A DNA stretch of 64,000 bases. Source: Pseudobdellovibrionaceae bacterium (lineage in GTDB: Bacteria > Bdellovibrionota > Bdellovibrionia > Bdellovibrionales > UBA1609). Shown piece after piece: positions 50,431 to 59,687 of this stretch; positions within the stretch are counted from its first letter, which is position 1, and every line of letters starts with the position of its first letter. The translations under genes were made by a program, and so were the position numbers. Below the pieces are notes generated by a model. That model worked only from the letters and a program-made list of their open reading frames with translations, searched no databases and was not told where the DNA came from. The stretch is taken from contig JACKAM010000004.1 of assembly GCA_020635075.1 (NCBI GenBank), positions 372,001 to 436,000 on the forward strand. The letters run 5' to 3'.

Positions 50431-51273
50431 ATGACGGACTCAGGGCTGGATTTGGACAGCGCGCTGGCGCAAGCATTGTCGGCTGCGCAAATTGGTCGGG
50501 AAATATTGTTGGATTATTTCGGACACTTAACTCAGGTTGAGGAGAAGGAGCAAGCCGGCCTGGTTTCCGAGGCTGATCTTAAGAGCGAGGAAGCCATCAT
50601 CAAATGTCTTCTTGAGAAATTTCCTCAGCACCAAATTATGGGCGAAGAACAAAGTTTTAAATCTTCCCACCAAGGCCCAGTCCTGGAAAATAATAAGACA
50701 CCCATCTGGATCATCGACCCGTTGGATGGCACGACTAACTATGTTCACGGATTCCATGTTTTTTGTATTTCGATTGGTCTTCAGGTCAATGGCGAGTTGG
50801 TCGTCGGCGTGATTGACGTGCCCAAGCTGGAACAGACCTTCTATGCGGTTAAAGGGAAGGGAGCTTTTGTAAAAGAACAAGAGGGTCAGAGGAAGTTGTC
50901 GGTGAGTAGGCGCACCCAGCTCAAAGACTCTCTTCTGGCCACCGGTTTTATTGGTATGTCCAATCAGGCTTTTGAAGAGCAGCTAAAAGCGTTTTCCGCT
51001 CTCCTAAAAATGACTCGCGGAGTGCGGCGCCCGGGAGCCGCGGCCTATGATCTCTGTCAGGTGGCCGATGGTGTCTACGATGGCTTTTGGGAGAGAAACC
51101 TCAACCCATGGGACACGGCTGCTGGAGCTCTGTTGGTCAAAGAGGCGGGTGGCCTGGTCACCAACTATTGGGGTGAGAGTTTTGCGGTGGAAATGGACTC
51201 CATCCTGGCTGTGAATCCCCATATCCAGCAACCCATGATCCAGGTCCTGGGCGACTGCCACCAGCGTCAGTAG
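50431..51273 (+). CDS. suhB: Inositol monophosphatase family protein (SuhB-like)
   Basis: The 280-residue product has the family metal-binding motifs IMGEEQSF, IIDPLDGTTNYVHGFHVFC and NPWDTAAGALLVKEAGG. These Mg-dependent phosphatases act on inositol 1-phosphate and related sugars; SuhB also binds the rRNA transcription complex in E. coli. AGGAGAG precedes the ATG. It is the last gene before the sigma-54 promoter of the large flagellar operon, and the 247-base gap between makes it a separate unit. The symbol is by family; the substrate is not shown by sequence. Confidence 0.9.
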   Translation: MTDSGLDLDSALAQALSAAQIGREILLDYFGHLTQVEEKEQAGLVSEADLKSEEAIIKCLLEKFPQHQIMGEEQSFKSSHQGPVLENNKTPIWIIDPLDGTTNYVHGFHVFCISIGLQVNGELVVGVIDVPKLEQTFYAVKGKGAFVKEQEGQRKLSVSRRTQLKDSLLATGFIGMSNQAFEEQLKAFSALLKMTRGVRRPGAAAYDLCQVADGVYDGFWERNLNPWDTAAGALLVKEAGGLVTNYWGESFAVEMDSILAVNPHIQQPMIQVLGDCHQRQ

Positions 51274-51408
51274 TGCCTGCAGTCCTGTCAAGTTTTCGTC
51301 CCTAACAGAAGTCCTAGGCAATATTTTACCCGCGCCATTGGACTGGGAAAAAACGCTCTACCGCAAACAATCGTGGGTTGAGTTTTCCCACCCTCATACA
51401 AAGTCGAG

Positions 51409-51425
51409 TTGGCATCTGAGTTGCT
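51409..51425 (+). promoter_or_regulatory. Sigma-54 promoter of the fliL-fliA operon
   Basis: TTGGCAT-CTGAG-TTGCT matches YTGGCAC-N5-TTGCW with GG and GC exactly 12 bases apart. The predicted start site is near 51436, 85 bases before the fliL GTG. Sigma-54 control of middle flagellar genes by an FleQ/FlgR-type activator is common in polar-flagellated bacteria; the activator is not in this block. Confidence 0.72.
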
Positions 51426-51520
51426 CTACCAGTCGGTTGAGGGACTAGATTCATGTGGGATTCCTCCGTCCGGTTATGGCTAAGGACTGGCGAACCCGAC
51501 GGATGTCAAGGAGGACAAAA

Positions 51521-52054
51521 GTGGCAGAGACCAACCCGGCACCTCAACAGGAGGCCCAGGCTGCACCGGCACCATCGGGGCAGAAGCCGACACTCTTTAT
51601 TATTCTCGCTGTGGTGAACATGCTCATCGTGGCTGGCGTCGGAACAATGATATACCTGGGAAAGAAAAAGGAAGCCGCCCAGCCTGGAATTGACGATGTG
51701 ATCCAGGGCGAGAGCGAAACCCAAAAGAAGGAACAGCTTGAAGAGGACTTTATCGGCAAGCTGATTCCGCTGGAAACATTTCTTGTCAATGTTGCCGGCA
51801 GCAGGGGCCGTAAGCTCTTAAAAATCAATATGGAGCTGGAAGTTGACGTGGATGAGGTTCAGGCGGAAATCGAAAATCTGAAGCCAAAAATTCGCGACAT
51901 CATAATTATTACCTTGTCCAGTAAGACGTACGCGCAGATTAGTACGCGTGACGGCAAGGAAGCCATGCGTGACGAGATCCGCGATCAGGTCAACCTGTTC
52001 CTGACACGCGGAAAGATTAAGAGAGTTTATTTTACTGAGTTTATTTTTAACTAA
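51521..52054 (+). CDS. fliL: FliL, flagellar basal body-associated protein
   Basis: GTG at 51521 is chosen because AAGGAGG lies six bases upstream. The 177-residue product has a Pro/Ala/Gln-rich cytoplasmic start, one membrane helix (about 25-45: LFIILAVVNMLIVAGVGT) and a periplasmic FliL domain (KLIPLETFLVNVAG, LKINMELEVDVDEVQAEI, IIITLSSKTYAQISTRDG). FliL rings the stator units MotA/MotB and supports torque. It is the first gene of the operon that starts at the sigma-54 site 96 bases upstream. Confidence 0.9.
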   Translation: MAETNPAPQQEAQAAPAPSGQKPTLFIILAVVNMLIVAGVGTMIYLGKKKEAAQPGIDDVIQGESETQKKEQLEEDFIGKLIPLETFLVNVAGSRGRKLLKINMELEVDVDEVQAEIENLKPKIRDIIIITLSSKTYAQISTRDGKEAMRDEIRDQVNLFLTRGKIKRVYFTEFIFN

Positions 52055-52066
52055 ACCGGGGTCAGG

Positions 52067-53059
52067 ATGAGCCAGGTCTTATCACAAAGTGAAGTGGATG
52101 CGCTACTCGCCGCGGTTTCCGAAGGCGAGTTAGGTGAAAGTGGTGATCAAGCGGCCCAAATGGGCGGTCCAGATGACAAAGTCGTTGTCGTCTATGATCT
52201 AACAAGTCAGGACCGGATCATCCGCGGTCGACTGCCGCAGCTGGATGTCATTTACGAAAAGTTCATGCGCGCATTCCGCGTGTCTCTGTCATCTGCTCTA
52301 CGCAAAATTGCCTCGCTTAACCACGCCAGTACGGATTTTTTAAAGTTTGGTGAGTTCATCAATACCCTGCCCATGCCAACCTGCATGTCGGTCCTTCGTT
52401 TTAACAATCTCAGGGGATCAGCCCTATTTGTGATTGAAAGTAAACTGGCCTACGCTCTGGTGGACAACTTTTTTGGAGGAGCTGACCGTCCTTATACCAA
52501 AATTGAGGGTAAGGACTTCACCCCCATTGAACTGTCCATTGTGCGTAAAGTTGTGGATTTGGCGATTGAGGATTTGGAAAGTGCCTGGTCTTCTGTGGAA
52601 AAGATCGACTGTTCCTTTGTGCGAACAGAAATCAATCCTCAGTTTGTGGGTATTGTGCCTCCCACAGATATCGTTATTGCCTCGACATTCGACGTTGAGC
52701 TGGAGAACGCCAACGGCACTATTACTTTGGTGATTCCTTATTCGACCATTGAGCCCATCAAGCAAAAGCTTTCCACGGGTTTTCAGGTCGAGTCTGACCA
52801 AACTGATAAAAAGATGTGGACTAATACCATTACCGATCAGCTGATGGGCACCCGAGTTGAGCTCAAAGTCAACCTAGGTCAGTCCTCTATTACATTAGAG
52901 GAGCTCATGGAACTTAAAGTCGGTGATGTCATCCCGCTCGACCAGGATGCGACTGGTGAGCTGGATGTTCAGGTGGAACAAGTTAAGAAGTTTAAGGGCT
53001 ATTACGGAATTCATCATGGCACAGTTGCTGTGCAGGTGACCAGACACACAAAGAAGTGA
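52067..53059 (+). CDS. fliM: FliM, flagellar motor switch protein
   Basis: The 330-residue product starts with the CheY-P binding peptide LSQSEVDALLAAV. The middle domain has LPQLDVIYEKFMRAFRVSLS and the C-terminal SpoA-type domain has NLGQSSITLEELMELKVGDV and IPLDQ. FliM forms the middle of the C-ring and flips motor rotation when CheY-P binds. The conserved N-terminal peptide implies that chemotaxis control of the motor is retained. It begins 12 bases after fliL. Confidence 0.96.
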   Translation: MSQVLSQSEVDALLAAVSEGELGESGDQAAQMGGPDDKVVVVYDLTSQDRIIRGRLPQLDVIYEKFMRAFRVSLSSALRKIASLNHASTDFLKFGEFINTLPMPTCMSVLRFNNLRGSALFVIESKLAYALVDNFFGGADRPYTKIEGKDFTPIELSIVRKVVDLAIEDLESAWSSVEKIDCSFVRTEINPQFVGIVPPTDIVIASTFDVELENANGTITLVIPYSTIEPIKQKLSTGFQVESDQTDKKMWTNTITDQLMGTRVELKVNLGQSSITLEELMELKVGDVIPLDQDATGELDVQVEQVKKFKGYYGIHHGTVAVQVTRHTKK

Positions 53060-53066
53060 GGAAGAT

Positions 53067-53444
53067 ATGGCTGATGACAGTTCAAATGCCGTTAAGGATC
53101 TCGAAGCTGAAATGGCCGAGATGGCAGCTGAGGCTGAGGGGGTTGAGGAGGCAGCGGAAGACGCAATGCCCGATCATTCAGACAGTAACCTCGGTTTGAT
53201 CCTGGACATCCCACTGAGGGTTACAGTTGAACTCGGTCGCACCAAAATGGTGGTGAGCGAGTTGCTCAACCTTGGGCAGGGTTCGGTGATTGAGTTGAGC
53301 AAGCTGGCCGGTGAACCCATGGAGGTCCTGGTTAACGATAAGCTTGTTGCACGGGGAGAGGCCGTGGTCGTCAACGAAAAGTTTGGTGTACGTTTGACAG
53401 ACATTATCTCTCCCACCGAGCGTGTTGAGCAGTTAGGTAATTGA
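53067..53444 (+). CDS. fliN: FliN, flagellar motor switch protein
   Basis: The 125-residue product has an acidic N-terminal extension rich in Glu and Ala and a C-terminal SpoA domain (about 48-120: LDIPLRVTVELGRTKMVVSE, LNLGQGSVIELSKLAGEP, VNEKFGVRLTDIIS). FliN makes the bottom of the C-ring and helps dock the FliH-FliI export ATPase. It starts seven bases after fliM. Order and size are standard. Confidence 0.95.
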   Translation: MADDSSNAVKDLEAEMAEMAAEAEGVEEAAEDAMPDHSDSNLGLILDIPLRVTVELGRTKMVVSELLNLGQGSVIELSKLAGEPMEVLVNDKLVARGEAVVVNEKFGVRLTDIISPTERVEQLGN

Positions 53445-53474
53445 TCGTCCAAATGCTGAATTTGTGGAGGCGGT

Positions 53475-54683
53475 GTGATTCGTTGGACATGGATGTTCTC
53501 AATCATATGTGGGTTTGTTGTCGGCAATGCTTATGCTGGCGAAGAGGCGGAGCTGCAGGATGTTCGTTATTTGGCAACCGGCAGTGGTTTTCAGTTGGAA
53601 CTGGAATTTGACCGCCCTTACAAGGCTGATGGCGTGACCGTTGAACTGATAAATCACACAGTACAAGTCAACCTCCCCAAGGCTTATTATGAACAGGGCA
53701 AGGAGTTGCAAAGGGTCAAAGACAAGAAAATCAAAAGTATTTTCACTTACCAGGTAAACGCCGGTCTTCTTCGATCTCGGATCATCTATTATCCCGCTCA
53801 TCCAGCTAAGGACCTGGAGGGTCGGGTAAAAATAGAGCCCAAGGGTAACTCGGTCTTTGTTTCGGTGGTTGATTCCAGTGTGGCGGCAGCCGCCCCTGCA
53901 CCTGTCACGGCAAGAGAGTTTCCTGTTATTCCTCCCAACGATCTGAATGGGGAGTTGGAAAAGGCATTGGAGATGGCCGTACCCGAGGACGTCGAAGCCA
54001 GTTCAGTGCAGACATCTAGCGCCACAGATATTCTCAGCAAAGACATGGATTTCCCGGCAAAGTTGCCTGAGAAGAAGGTCACGGCCAAGCAGGCAGACGA
54101 AGTAATCCCTGCGAAACAAGAGGCGACCGCGAAATCTGAGATTTCTGAAATGCCTACTGAGGGAGTTGCCGAAAAGGACATCCCTGTTTTGACTGAAGCT
54201 AAGGTCAGCAAATCGGAAAAGGAAGAAAGTTCCACCTATTGGCGCATGGCCATGAGTCTTGTTGTCGTCCTGGTTTTTGCCGGCGCACTGGTGATCGGAG
54301 CAAAATACTGGACACGCAATCGTGTAGGCGCACAGGATCAGACTAAAATCCGGGTTCTCACTCAGCATCACATGGGGCCGAAGAAAAGCTTGGCCATTAT
54401 TCAGGTGGCAGGAGAGAGCATTCTCATCGGTGTCACCGATCACAACATTAATTTGATAAAAACACTAGCCCTTTTGGATGAAGAAATACCCACGGATACC
54501 CCGAACTCCTTTGCCAAGGAGATGACAAGAGCTGGAATCGGGGAAGACCAAATCGTGGACAAGGTAACCACTCAAATTGTAGCTTCCAACAAGCAGCTGC
54601 CCCCAAGCGAGGACGATGAGTTTTCGTTTGGTCGAATTCAGAGTCAGATTGCCGACCGCCTAAAGGAAATGAGGTCTTTGTGA
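53475..54683 (+). CDS. fliO: FliO-like export protein with N-terminal AMIN-like domain
   Basis: GTG at 53475 has GGAGG four bases upstream. The 402-residue product is far longer than usual FliO (100-150). It has a signal peptide (IICGFVVGNAYAGE), a beta-rich AMIN-like domain (about 20-135: LQDVRYLATGSGFQLELEFD, VTVELINHTVQVNLP), a Glu/Lys/Ser/Ala-rich linker (135-250), one membrane helix (about 255-277) and a C-terminal FliO core (KIRVLTQHHMGPKKSLAIIQ, ESILIGVTDHNINLIKTL). FliO helps FliP assemble. AMIN domains bind peptidoglycan. The position between fliN and fliP supports the call. Confidence 0.8.
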   Translation: MIRWTWMFSIICGFVVGNAYAGEEAELQDVRYLATGSGFQLELEFDRPYKADGVTVELINHTVQVNLPKAYYEQGKELQRVKDKKIKSIFTYQVNAGLLRSRIIYYPAHPAKDLEGRVKIEPKGNSVFVSVVDSSVAAAAPAPVTAREFPVIPPNDLNGELEKALEMAVPEDVEASSVQTSSATDILSKDMDFPAKLPEKKVTAKQADEVIPAKQEATAKSEISEMPTEGVAEKDIPVLTEAKVSKSEKEESSTYWRMAMSLVVVLVFAGALVIGAKYWTRNRVGAQDQTKIRVLTQHHMGPKKSLAIIQVAGESILIGVTDHNINLIKTLALLDEEIPTDTPNSFAKEMTRAGIGEDQIVDKVTTQIVASNKQLPPSEDDEFSFGRIQSQIADRLKEMRSL

Positions 54684-55435
54684 AAAAGGGGCGCATATTT
54701 TCCTTTCTGCTTATTGCGCTTGGGGTCTTTGGCTTTTCCTACGTCGCATCTGCTCAAGTCACTCTACCGTCGGTGAATCTGGGTTTCAAGACCACCAACG
54801 ATCCCAATGAAATGGTAAATGCCATCAAGATTTTGGTGATCTTAACCGTTCTGACATTGGCCCCGGCGATTTTGATTATGATGACGAGCTTCACTCGAAT
54901 CGTCATTGTCCTGTCCTTTGTTCGACAGGCACTTGGTACTCAACAGATGCCGCCCAATCAATTGATGATAGGATTAGCCCTATTTCTCACTTTGTTTGTT
55001 ATGTCGCCATTTCTGACAAAAATTAACGAAAACGCCATCCAACCCTACTTAAAGGGAAGTATTAACCAGGAGCAGGCCTTTGACGCCGGGGTGGCACCTT
55101 TGCGCAAGTTCATGTTCAACCAGACCCGCGACAGTGATTTAGCCTTGTTTGTCAAGATGGCCAAGATTGAGAGACCCAAAACTCGTGCGGACGTTCCTAC
55201 CCAGGTTTTGATTCCAGCCTTTATCGTTTCAGAGCTAAAAACGGCCTTTCAAATAGGGTTCATCATTTATCTGCCTTTTTTGGTAATCGATATGGTGGCG
55301 GCAAGTGTCCTTATGGCCATGGGTATGATGATGCTCCCACCGGTAATTATTTCTCTGCCATTTAAAATTATGCTGTTTGTGATGGTCGATGGATGGACTT
55401 TATTGGTTGGCGGACTCGTAGAAAGTTTTGGGTGA
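54680..55435 (+). CDS. fliP: FliP, flagellar export gate protein
   Basis: The 251-residue protein has a cleaved signal peptide (IALGVFGFSYVASAQ), then the FliP core: ILTVLTLAPAILIMMTSFTR, VLSFVRQALGTQQMPPNQ, and the second half AFIVSELKTAFQIGFIIYLP and MGMMMLPPVIISLPFKIMLF. FliP pentamers form the export gate with FliQ and FliR. GTG at 54680 overlaps the fliO stop and has GAGG five bases upstream. Family length is normal. Confidence 0.96.
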   Translation: MKKGRIFSFLLIALGVFGFSYVASAQVTLPSVNLGFKTTNDPNEMVNAIKILVILTVLTLAPAILIMMTSFTRIVIVLSFVRQALGTQQMPPNQLMIGLALFLTLFVMSPFLTKINENAIQPYLKGSINQEQAFDAGVAPLRKFMFNQTRDSDLALFVKMAKIERPKTRADVPTQVLIPAFIVSELKTAFQIGFIIYLPFLVIDMVAASVLMAMGMMMLPPVIISLPFKIMLFVMVDGWTLLVGGLVESFG

Positions 55436-55441
55436 TAGGAA

Positions 55442-55714
55442 ATGACGGAAGAGCTGATCTTAAAACTCGGACAAGAGACAATTAAAACGACGGCAATGAT
55501 AGCAGGACCGATGCTGGGTGGCGCTCTGGTGATTGGTTTAATTATCAGTGTGCTACAGGCGATCACCCAGATCAACGAAGCCACTCTGACTTTTATTCCC
55601 AAGATGGCCATTGTCGCTTTGGTGGTGGTGCTAGCCGCCCCGTGGATGCTGGATGTAATGAGTCAATTTACCACTGAGCTGTTGCAGAACATTGCTCATT
55701 ATGTGAGGGAGTAG
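55442..55714 (+). CDS. fliQ: FliQ, flagellar export gate protein
   Basis: The 90-residue protein has two membrane helices (about 18-40 and 50-75) with the FliQ pattern MLGGALVIGLIISVLQAITQ and INEATLTFIPKMAIVALVV. Four FliQ copies surround the FliP-FliR gate. It starts six bases after fliP. Size and order are standard. Confidence 0.95.
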   Translation: MTEELILKLGQETIKTTAMIAGPMLGGALVIGLIISVLQAITQINEATLTFIPKMAIVALVVVLAAPWMLDVMSQFTTELLQNIAHYVRE

Positions 55715-55717
55715 ATC

Positions 55718-56497
55718 TTGCCCAGTCTGTATCAGTTTAATGAAACTGAAATTCTTGCTTTCTTCCTCGTTCTTTTGAGGATCTCGGCCTTTCTCGTTAC
55801 ATGGCCGGTATTCGGCGTAGACTCGGTGCCGGGTCCGGTTAAGATTTTATTGGGGTTGATCATTGCGGTTGTGCTTTTCCCGACAGTGGGTTGGCACGCG
55901 ATTCAAGATACCGTCGGCTCAGAACAGATTTTTTGGTATGCTATTCGTGAGGTATTTATTGGATTGGCGATTGGCTTTCTCTCGCGCTCGTTCTTTTACA
56001 TATTGAGTGTAGCAGGTCAGGTCATCAGCGTCAGCATGGGCCTTTCCAGTATTCAGTTGTTCAATCCGGCCGTAGGCGACAGGTCGAGTGCCTTCGACCA
56101 GTTCTTGGTGGGCGTGGGTACTTTATTTTTTCTGGCCATTAATGGTCATCATATTTTCCTTGGTGGATTAAGAGACAGTTTTCACTTGGTCCCGCTTTCC
56201 GGTGAGCTGATATCAACGACTTATTTCGGCCACATGGGAGCCATCATTCATGAAATTACCGCAATAGGCGTAAAAATCTCCGGACCAATTCTAATCGCCA
56301 TTTTATTCATGAACATCGCCATGGCGGTGATTGGCCGCGCGGTTCCCCAGATTAATGTATTGATCACCAGTTTACCGGTGAACATCTTAGTTGGTTTTAT
56401 GGTGATGTTTGTTTCTCTGCCACTGATTATCTGGCAAATGCACGATTTGGTCGATCTGACGGCAGAGCGGGTGTTTCAAATGATGAGGAATTTTTAA
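55718..56497 (+). CDS. fliR: FliR, flagellar export gate protein
   Basis: The 259-residue membrane protein has about seven helices and the FliR patterns FFLVLLRISAFLVTWPVFG, VFIGLAIGFLSRSFFYI and AVIGRAVPQINVLITSLPVN. One FliR completes the FliP5-FliR1 gate. TTG at 55718 is the start (GGGAG upstream, three bases after fliQ). It is followed by flhB after 25 bases. Confidence 0.94.
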   Translation: MPSLYQFNETEILAFFLVLLRISAFLVTWPVFGVDSVPGPVKILLGLIIAVVLFPTVGWHAIQDTVGSEQIFWYAIREVFIGLAIGFLSRSFFYILSVAGQVISVSMGLSSIQLFNPAVGDRSSAFDQFLVGVGTLFFLAINGHHIFLGGLRDSFHLVPLSGELISTTYFGHMGAIIHEITAIGVKISGPILIAILFMNIAMAVIGRAVPQINVLITSLPVNILVGFMVMFVSLPLIIWQMHDLVDLTAERVFQMMRNF

Positions 56498-56522
56498 CTA
56501 ATTAGCGGTTCTAGGAAGGAAC

Positions 56523-57590
56523 ATGGCCGATAGCGATCAGGACGAAAAAACGGAAGAAGCGACTCAGCAGCGTCGCGAGGATTTCCGCAAAAGAGGGCAG
56601 GTGGCACAGACCAAAGAGCTTGGTTCTGTTTTTGTCCTTCTTATGTCCGTCCTGGCCATTTGGATGCTGGGCCGGTTCTTTTTAGAGCAAATCCACGCCG
56701 TGTTTACCAGTTCGTTTGGCACCTACCTGGTGGCGGCCACTCGCGATGGCGACTGGATTGCAGCTATTAAGTTTGCGGGTATGAAGGGCTTTATCATTGT
56801 CGCACCCATTTTTGGCATGATGTGGCTTTTGTCCTTTGCCTCATCCACCTTGCAGGTTGGCTTTTTGGTAAACGAAGAAGCCATGAAGTTCGACGTCGAA
56901 AGACTAAATCCGGTTGAGGGATTTAAGCGGGTCTTTAGTTTACGATCCTTGGCTGAAGGCATTAAGGCCGTGTTTAAGGTACTCATCGTCGGGTCAATTG
57001 CGGCTTTGATTTTGCGGTCGGAGATTGTGGTGGTTCCGCAAATGGTGAACTACACAGTCAATCAAATGTTTGTCTACGTGGGTGACGTGTTCTTTAAACT
57101 ATTTGGCGGAGTCGGCTTCTTTATGGCCGTCCTTGCGGGTTTCGACTACTTATTTCAGCGCTGGGAGCTGGAAAAGAAAATGCGCATGAGCAAACAGGAA
57201 GTGAAGGAAGAACTAAAATCACGCGAAGGTGATCCTCTTATTCGCGCGCGAATTCGTCGTGTGCAAAGAGAGATGGCCAACAAGAGGATGATGGAGTCCG
57301 TGCCCAAGGCTGACGTCATCATTACCAATCCGACACATATTGCTGTGGCCCTCAAATATGACGACACCACCGTGGCACCCAAGCTAGTGGCAAAGGGCGC
57401 TGGCATCATTGCTGACAAAATTAAGGAGATCGCAAGGGAAAAGAATATTCCCATTATTGAGAACAAACCCCTTGCGCGGACGATTTACAAGACACTCAAG
57501 CTGGGACAGGTAATTCCGCGGGAACTTTATACAGCAGTAGCTGAGGTGCTCTCTTACGTTTACAAGCTGAAGAAAAAGGTGTTGAACTAA
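56523..57590 (+). CDS. flhB: FlhB, flagellar export switch protein
   Basis: The 355-residue protein has a charged N-terminus (DEKTEEATQQRREDFRKRGQ), four membrane helices (about 30-205) and a cytoplasmic C-terminal domain with the autocleavage motif NPTH in DVIITNPTHIAVALKYD. After self-cleavage between Asn and Pro it switches export from hook to filament subunits in response to FliK. AAGGAAC precedes the ATG. Its stop is directly followed by the flhA start. Confidence 0.97.
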   Translation: MADSDQDEKTEEATQQRREDFRKRGQVAQTKELGSVFVLLMSVLAIWMLGRFFLEQIHAVFTSSFGTYLVAATRDGDWIAAIKFAGMKGFIIVAPIFGMMWLLSFASSTLQVGFLVNEEAMKFDVERLNPVEGFKRVFSLRSLAEGIKAVFKVLIVGSIAALILRSEIVVVPQMVNYTVNQMFVYVGDVFFKLFGGVGFFMAVLAGFDYLFQRWELEKKMRMSKQEVKEELKSREGDPLIRARIRRVQREMANKRMMESVPKADVIITNPTHIAVALKYDDTTVAPKLVAKGAGIIADKIKEIAREKNIPIIENKPLARTIYKTLKLGQVIPRELYTAVAEVLSYVYKLKKKVLN

Positions 57591-59687
57591 ATGGATCAGA
57601 TATTTCAGTTTATCAAACGCTTTGAGCGATTGACAAAGAACATCGACCTACTGGTGGCCGCAGGGTTGGTCGGTATATTGACCGTCATGATGATTCCATT
57701 GCCAGCTTGGTTTATGGACATCTCCCTAACTCTATCTCTCACCTTGGCCCTGTTAGTGTTATTGGTCGCCATTTACACGGATCGCTCCCTAGATTTTAGC
57801 GTCTTCCCGAGTCTTTTGTTGATGACAACCTTGTTCCGCCTTTCGCTGAACGTGGCCTCAACCCGCTTGATTCTCACTGAAGGTCACAATGGTCCGACGG
57901 CTGTAGGTCAGGTTATTTCGGCCTTCGGAAACTTTGTCGTTGGTAACAACTACGTCATTGGTCTCATTGTTTTCGTCATTCTTGTGATCATTAACTTTGT
58001 GGTCATCACCAAGGGTTCTGGCCGTATTGCTGAAGTTGCCGCCCGATTCACCTTGGACGCCATGCCCGGTAAGCAGATGTCCATCGACGCCGACCTAAAT
58101 GCAGGACTGATCTCAGAGAATGAGGCTAGAACCCGACGAAAGGAGATCGAGAGAGAGGCGGATTTTTACGGAGCCATGGATGGTGCCAGTAAGTTTGTTC
58201 GCGGTGATGCGATCGCGGGCATTATTATTACCTTGATCAATATTGTGGGTGGTCTTTTGGTTGGTATCTTTCAAAAAGATCTAAGCCTGGCTACGGCTGC
58301 TGAATACTACACCATGTTGACTATTGGAGACGGTCTGGTCAGTCAAATCCCGGCGCTGATTATTTCTACTGCCGCTGGTACGGTCGTTACCCGTAGCTCG
58401 ACTGAGAACAACATTGGCGTAGAAATAGCCAACCAGTTGTTCCTCAAGCCTCGTGCCGTTGCAATTGTAGGCTCGATTCTCGGCTTTTTGGGACTCATTC
58501 CTGGCCTTCCTGGCACTCCGTTCTTCCTCCTCGGTGGCATCATGGGCGTGGTCGCCTGGGTGATTCACAAATACGGGGAGGAGAAAGAGGAGATCCAGCG
58601 CCGGGTTGATGAAGAGCAGGCCCTAAAACCCCAGAAGGAAAATGTCGAAAGTCTGCTGCCACTTGATCTGGTTGAATTGGAAGTGGGATACGGCCTGATC
58701 AACATTGTTGAGTCTGGAGAGTCGGGCGATCTCCTTGAGCGGATTGTGAGCATTCGCAAGCAGTTTGCTTTGGATATGGGAATTGTCATCCCCAGCGTTC
58801 ACATTCGGGATAATCTCCAGCTGGAGCCAGGCGAATACCGTGTTCTTGTCAAAGGAAATCGAGTTGGAGGTGGCAGTCTGCGCTCGGACTGTTATCTGGC
58901 CATGGATCCCGGTGGTGTTATTGATCCTATCAATGGGATACCCACCCATGAGCCGGCGTTTGGCCTGGAAGCACTCTGGGTCTCCAAGGCACAGAAAGAA
59001 CAGGCCGAAATCAGCGGCTACACCGTGGTGGACCTTCCCACTGTCATGGCCACTCACTTAACTGAGATTCTGCGAACTCATGCCCATGAATTGTTCGGAC
59101 GGCAAGAGGCCGATAGTTTAATTGAAAACTGTAAAAAAACCTATCCCAAGGTCGTTGATGACCTGGTTCCCAATGTTCTGCCGCTTGGTGCAGTGGTTCG
59201 CGTTCTGCAGAACCTTCTCAAAGAGCAGGTTTCTATTCGGGATCTGCGCACCATTCTGGAGACATTGGCTGACGAAGGTTCTAAATCCAAGGACCCTGAG
59301 GTGCTGACAGAAGCTGTGCGCAAATCCCTAAGTCGTGCCATTACTAATAAGTACAAAGGCGATGATGGCGCCCTGCCGGTGATGACCCTTGACTCTAATA
59401 TTGAGGAGTTGGTCGCCAACTCCCTGTTGCAGACGGAGCAGGGTGTTCAGTTGGTCATGGACCCCCATGTTGCGCAAAATCTGATTACTGGAATTTCGAC
59501 GACGATAGAACACCATCCGGAGATCGCTGGTCAGCCTATTTTACTTACCAGCCCGACGATCAGACGGCATCTGTACAAGCTGATCTCACGGTTTATTCCT
59601 CAGTTGATTGTTCTGTCTCACAGCGAGGTCTCGACAGATGCCCGCGTGTCGTCGGTCGGCTTAGTGGAGATTGCTCATGCAAGTTAA
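57591..59687 (+). CDS. flhA: FlhA, flagellar export gate protein
   Basis: The 698-residue protein has eight membrane helices in the first 330 residues with the FHIPEP-type motifs LLLMTTLFRLSLNVASTRLI and RFTLDAMPGKQMSIDADLNAG, then a cytoplasmic domain (about 350-698) that forms the nonameric ring receiving chaperone-substrate complexes. There is no gap to flhB (ATGG directly after TAA). It overlaps the flhF start by 11 bases. Length and motifs are canonical. Confidence 0.97.
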   Translation: MDQIFQFIKRFERLTKNIDLLVAAGLVGILTVMMIPLPAWFMDISLTLSLTLALLVLLVAIYTDRSLDFSVFPSLLLMTTLFRLSLNVASTRLILTEGHNGPTAVGQVISAFGNFVVGNNYVIGLIVFVILVIINFVVITKGSGRIAEVAARFTLDAMPGKQMSIDADLNAGLISENEARTRRKEIEREADFYGAMDGASKFVRGDAIAGIIITLINIVGGLLVGIFQKDLSLATAAEYYTMLTIGDGLVSQIPALIISTAAGTVVTRSSTENNIGVEIANQLFLKPRAVAIVGSILGFLGLIPGLPGTPFFLLGGIMGVVAWVIHKYGEEKEEIQRRVDEEQALKPQKENVESLLPLDLVELEVGYGLINIVESGESGDLLERIVSIRKQFALDMGIVIPSVHIRDNLQLEPGEYRVLVKGNRVGGGSLRSDCYLAMDPGGVIDPINGIPTHEPAFGLEALWVSKAQKEQAEISGYTVVDLPTVMATHLTEILRTHAHELFGRQEADSLIENCKKTYPKVVDDLVPNVLPLGAVVRVLQNLLKEQVSIRDLRTILETLADEGSKSKDPEVLTEAVRKSLSRAITNKYKGDDGALPVMTLDSNIEELVANSLLQTEQGVQLVMDPHVAQNLITGISTTIEHHPEIAGQPILLTSPTIRRHLYKLISRFIPQLIVLSHSEVSTDARVSSVGLVEIAHAS

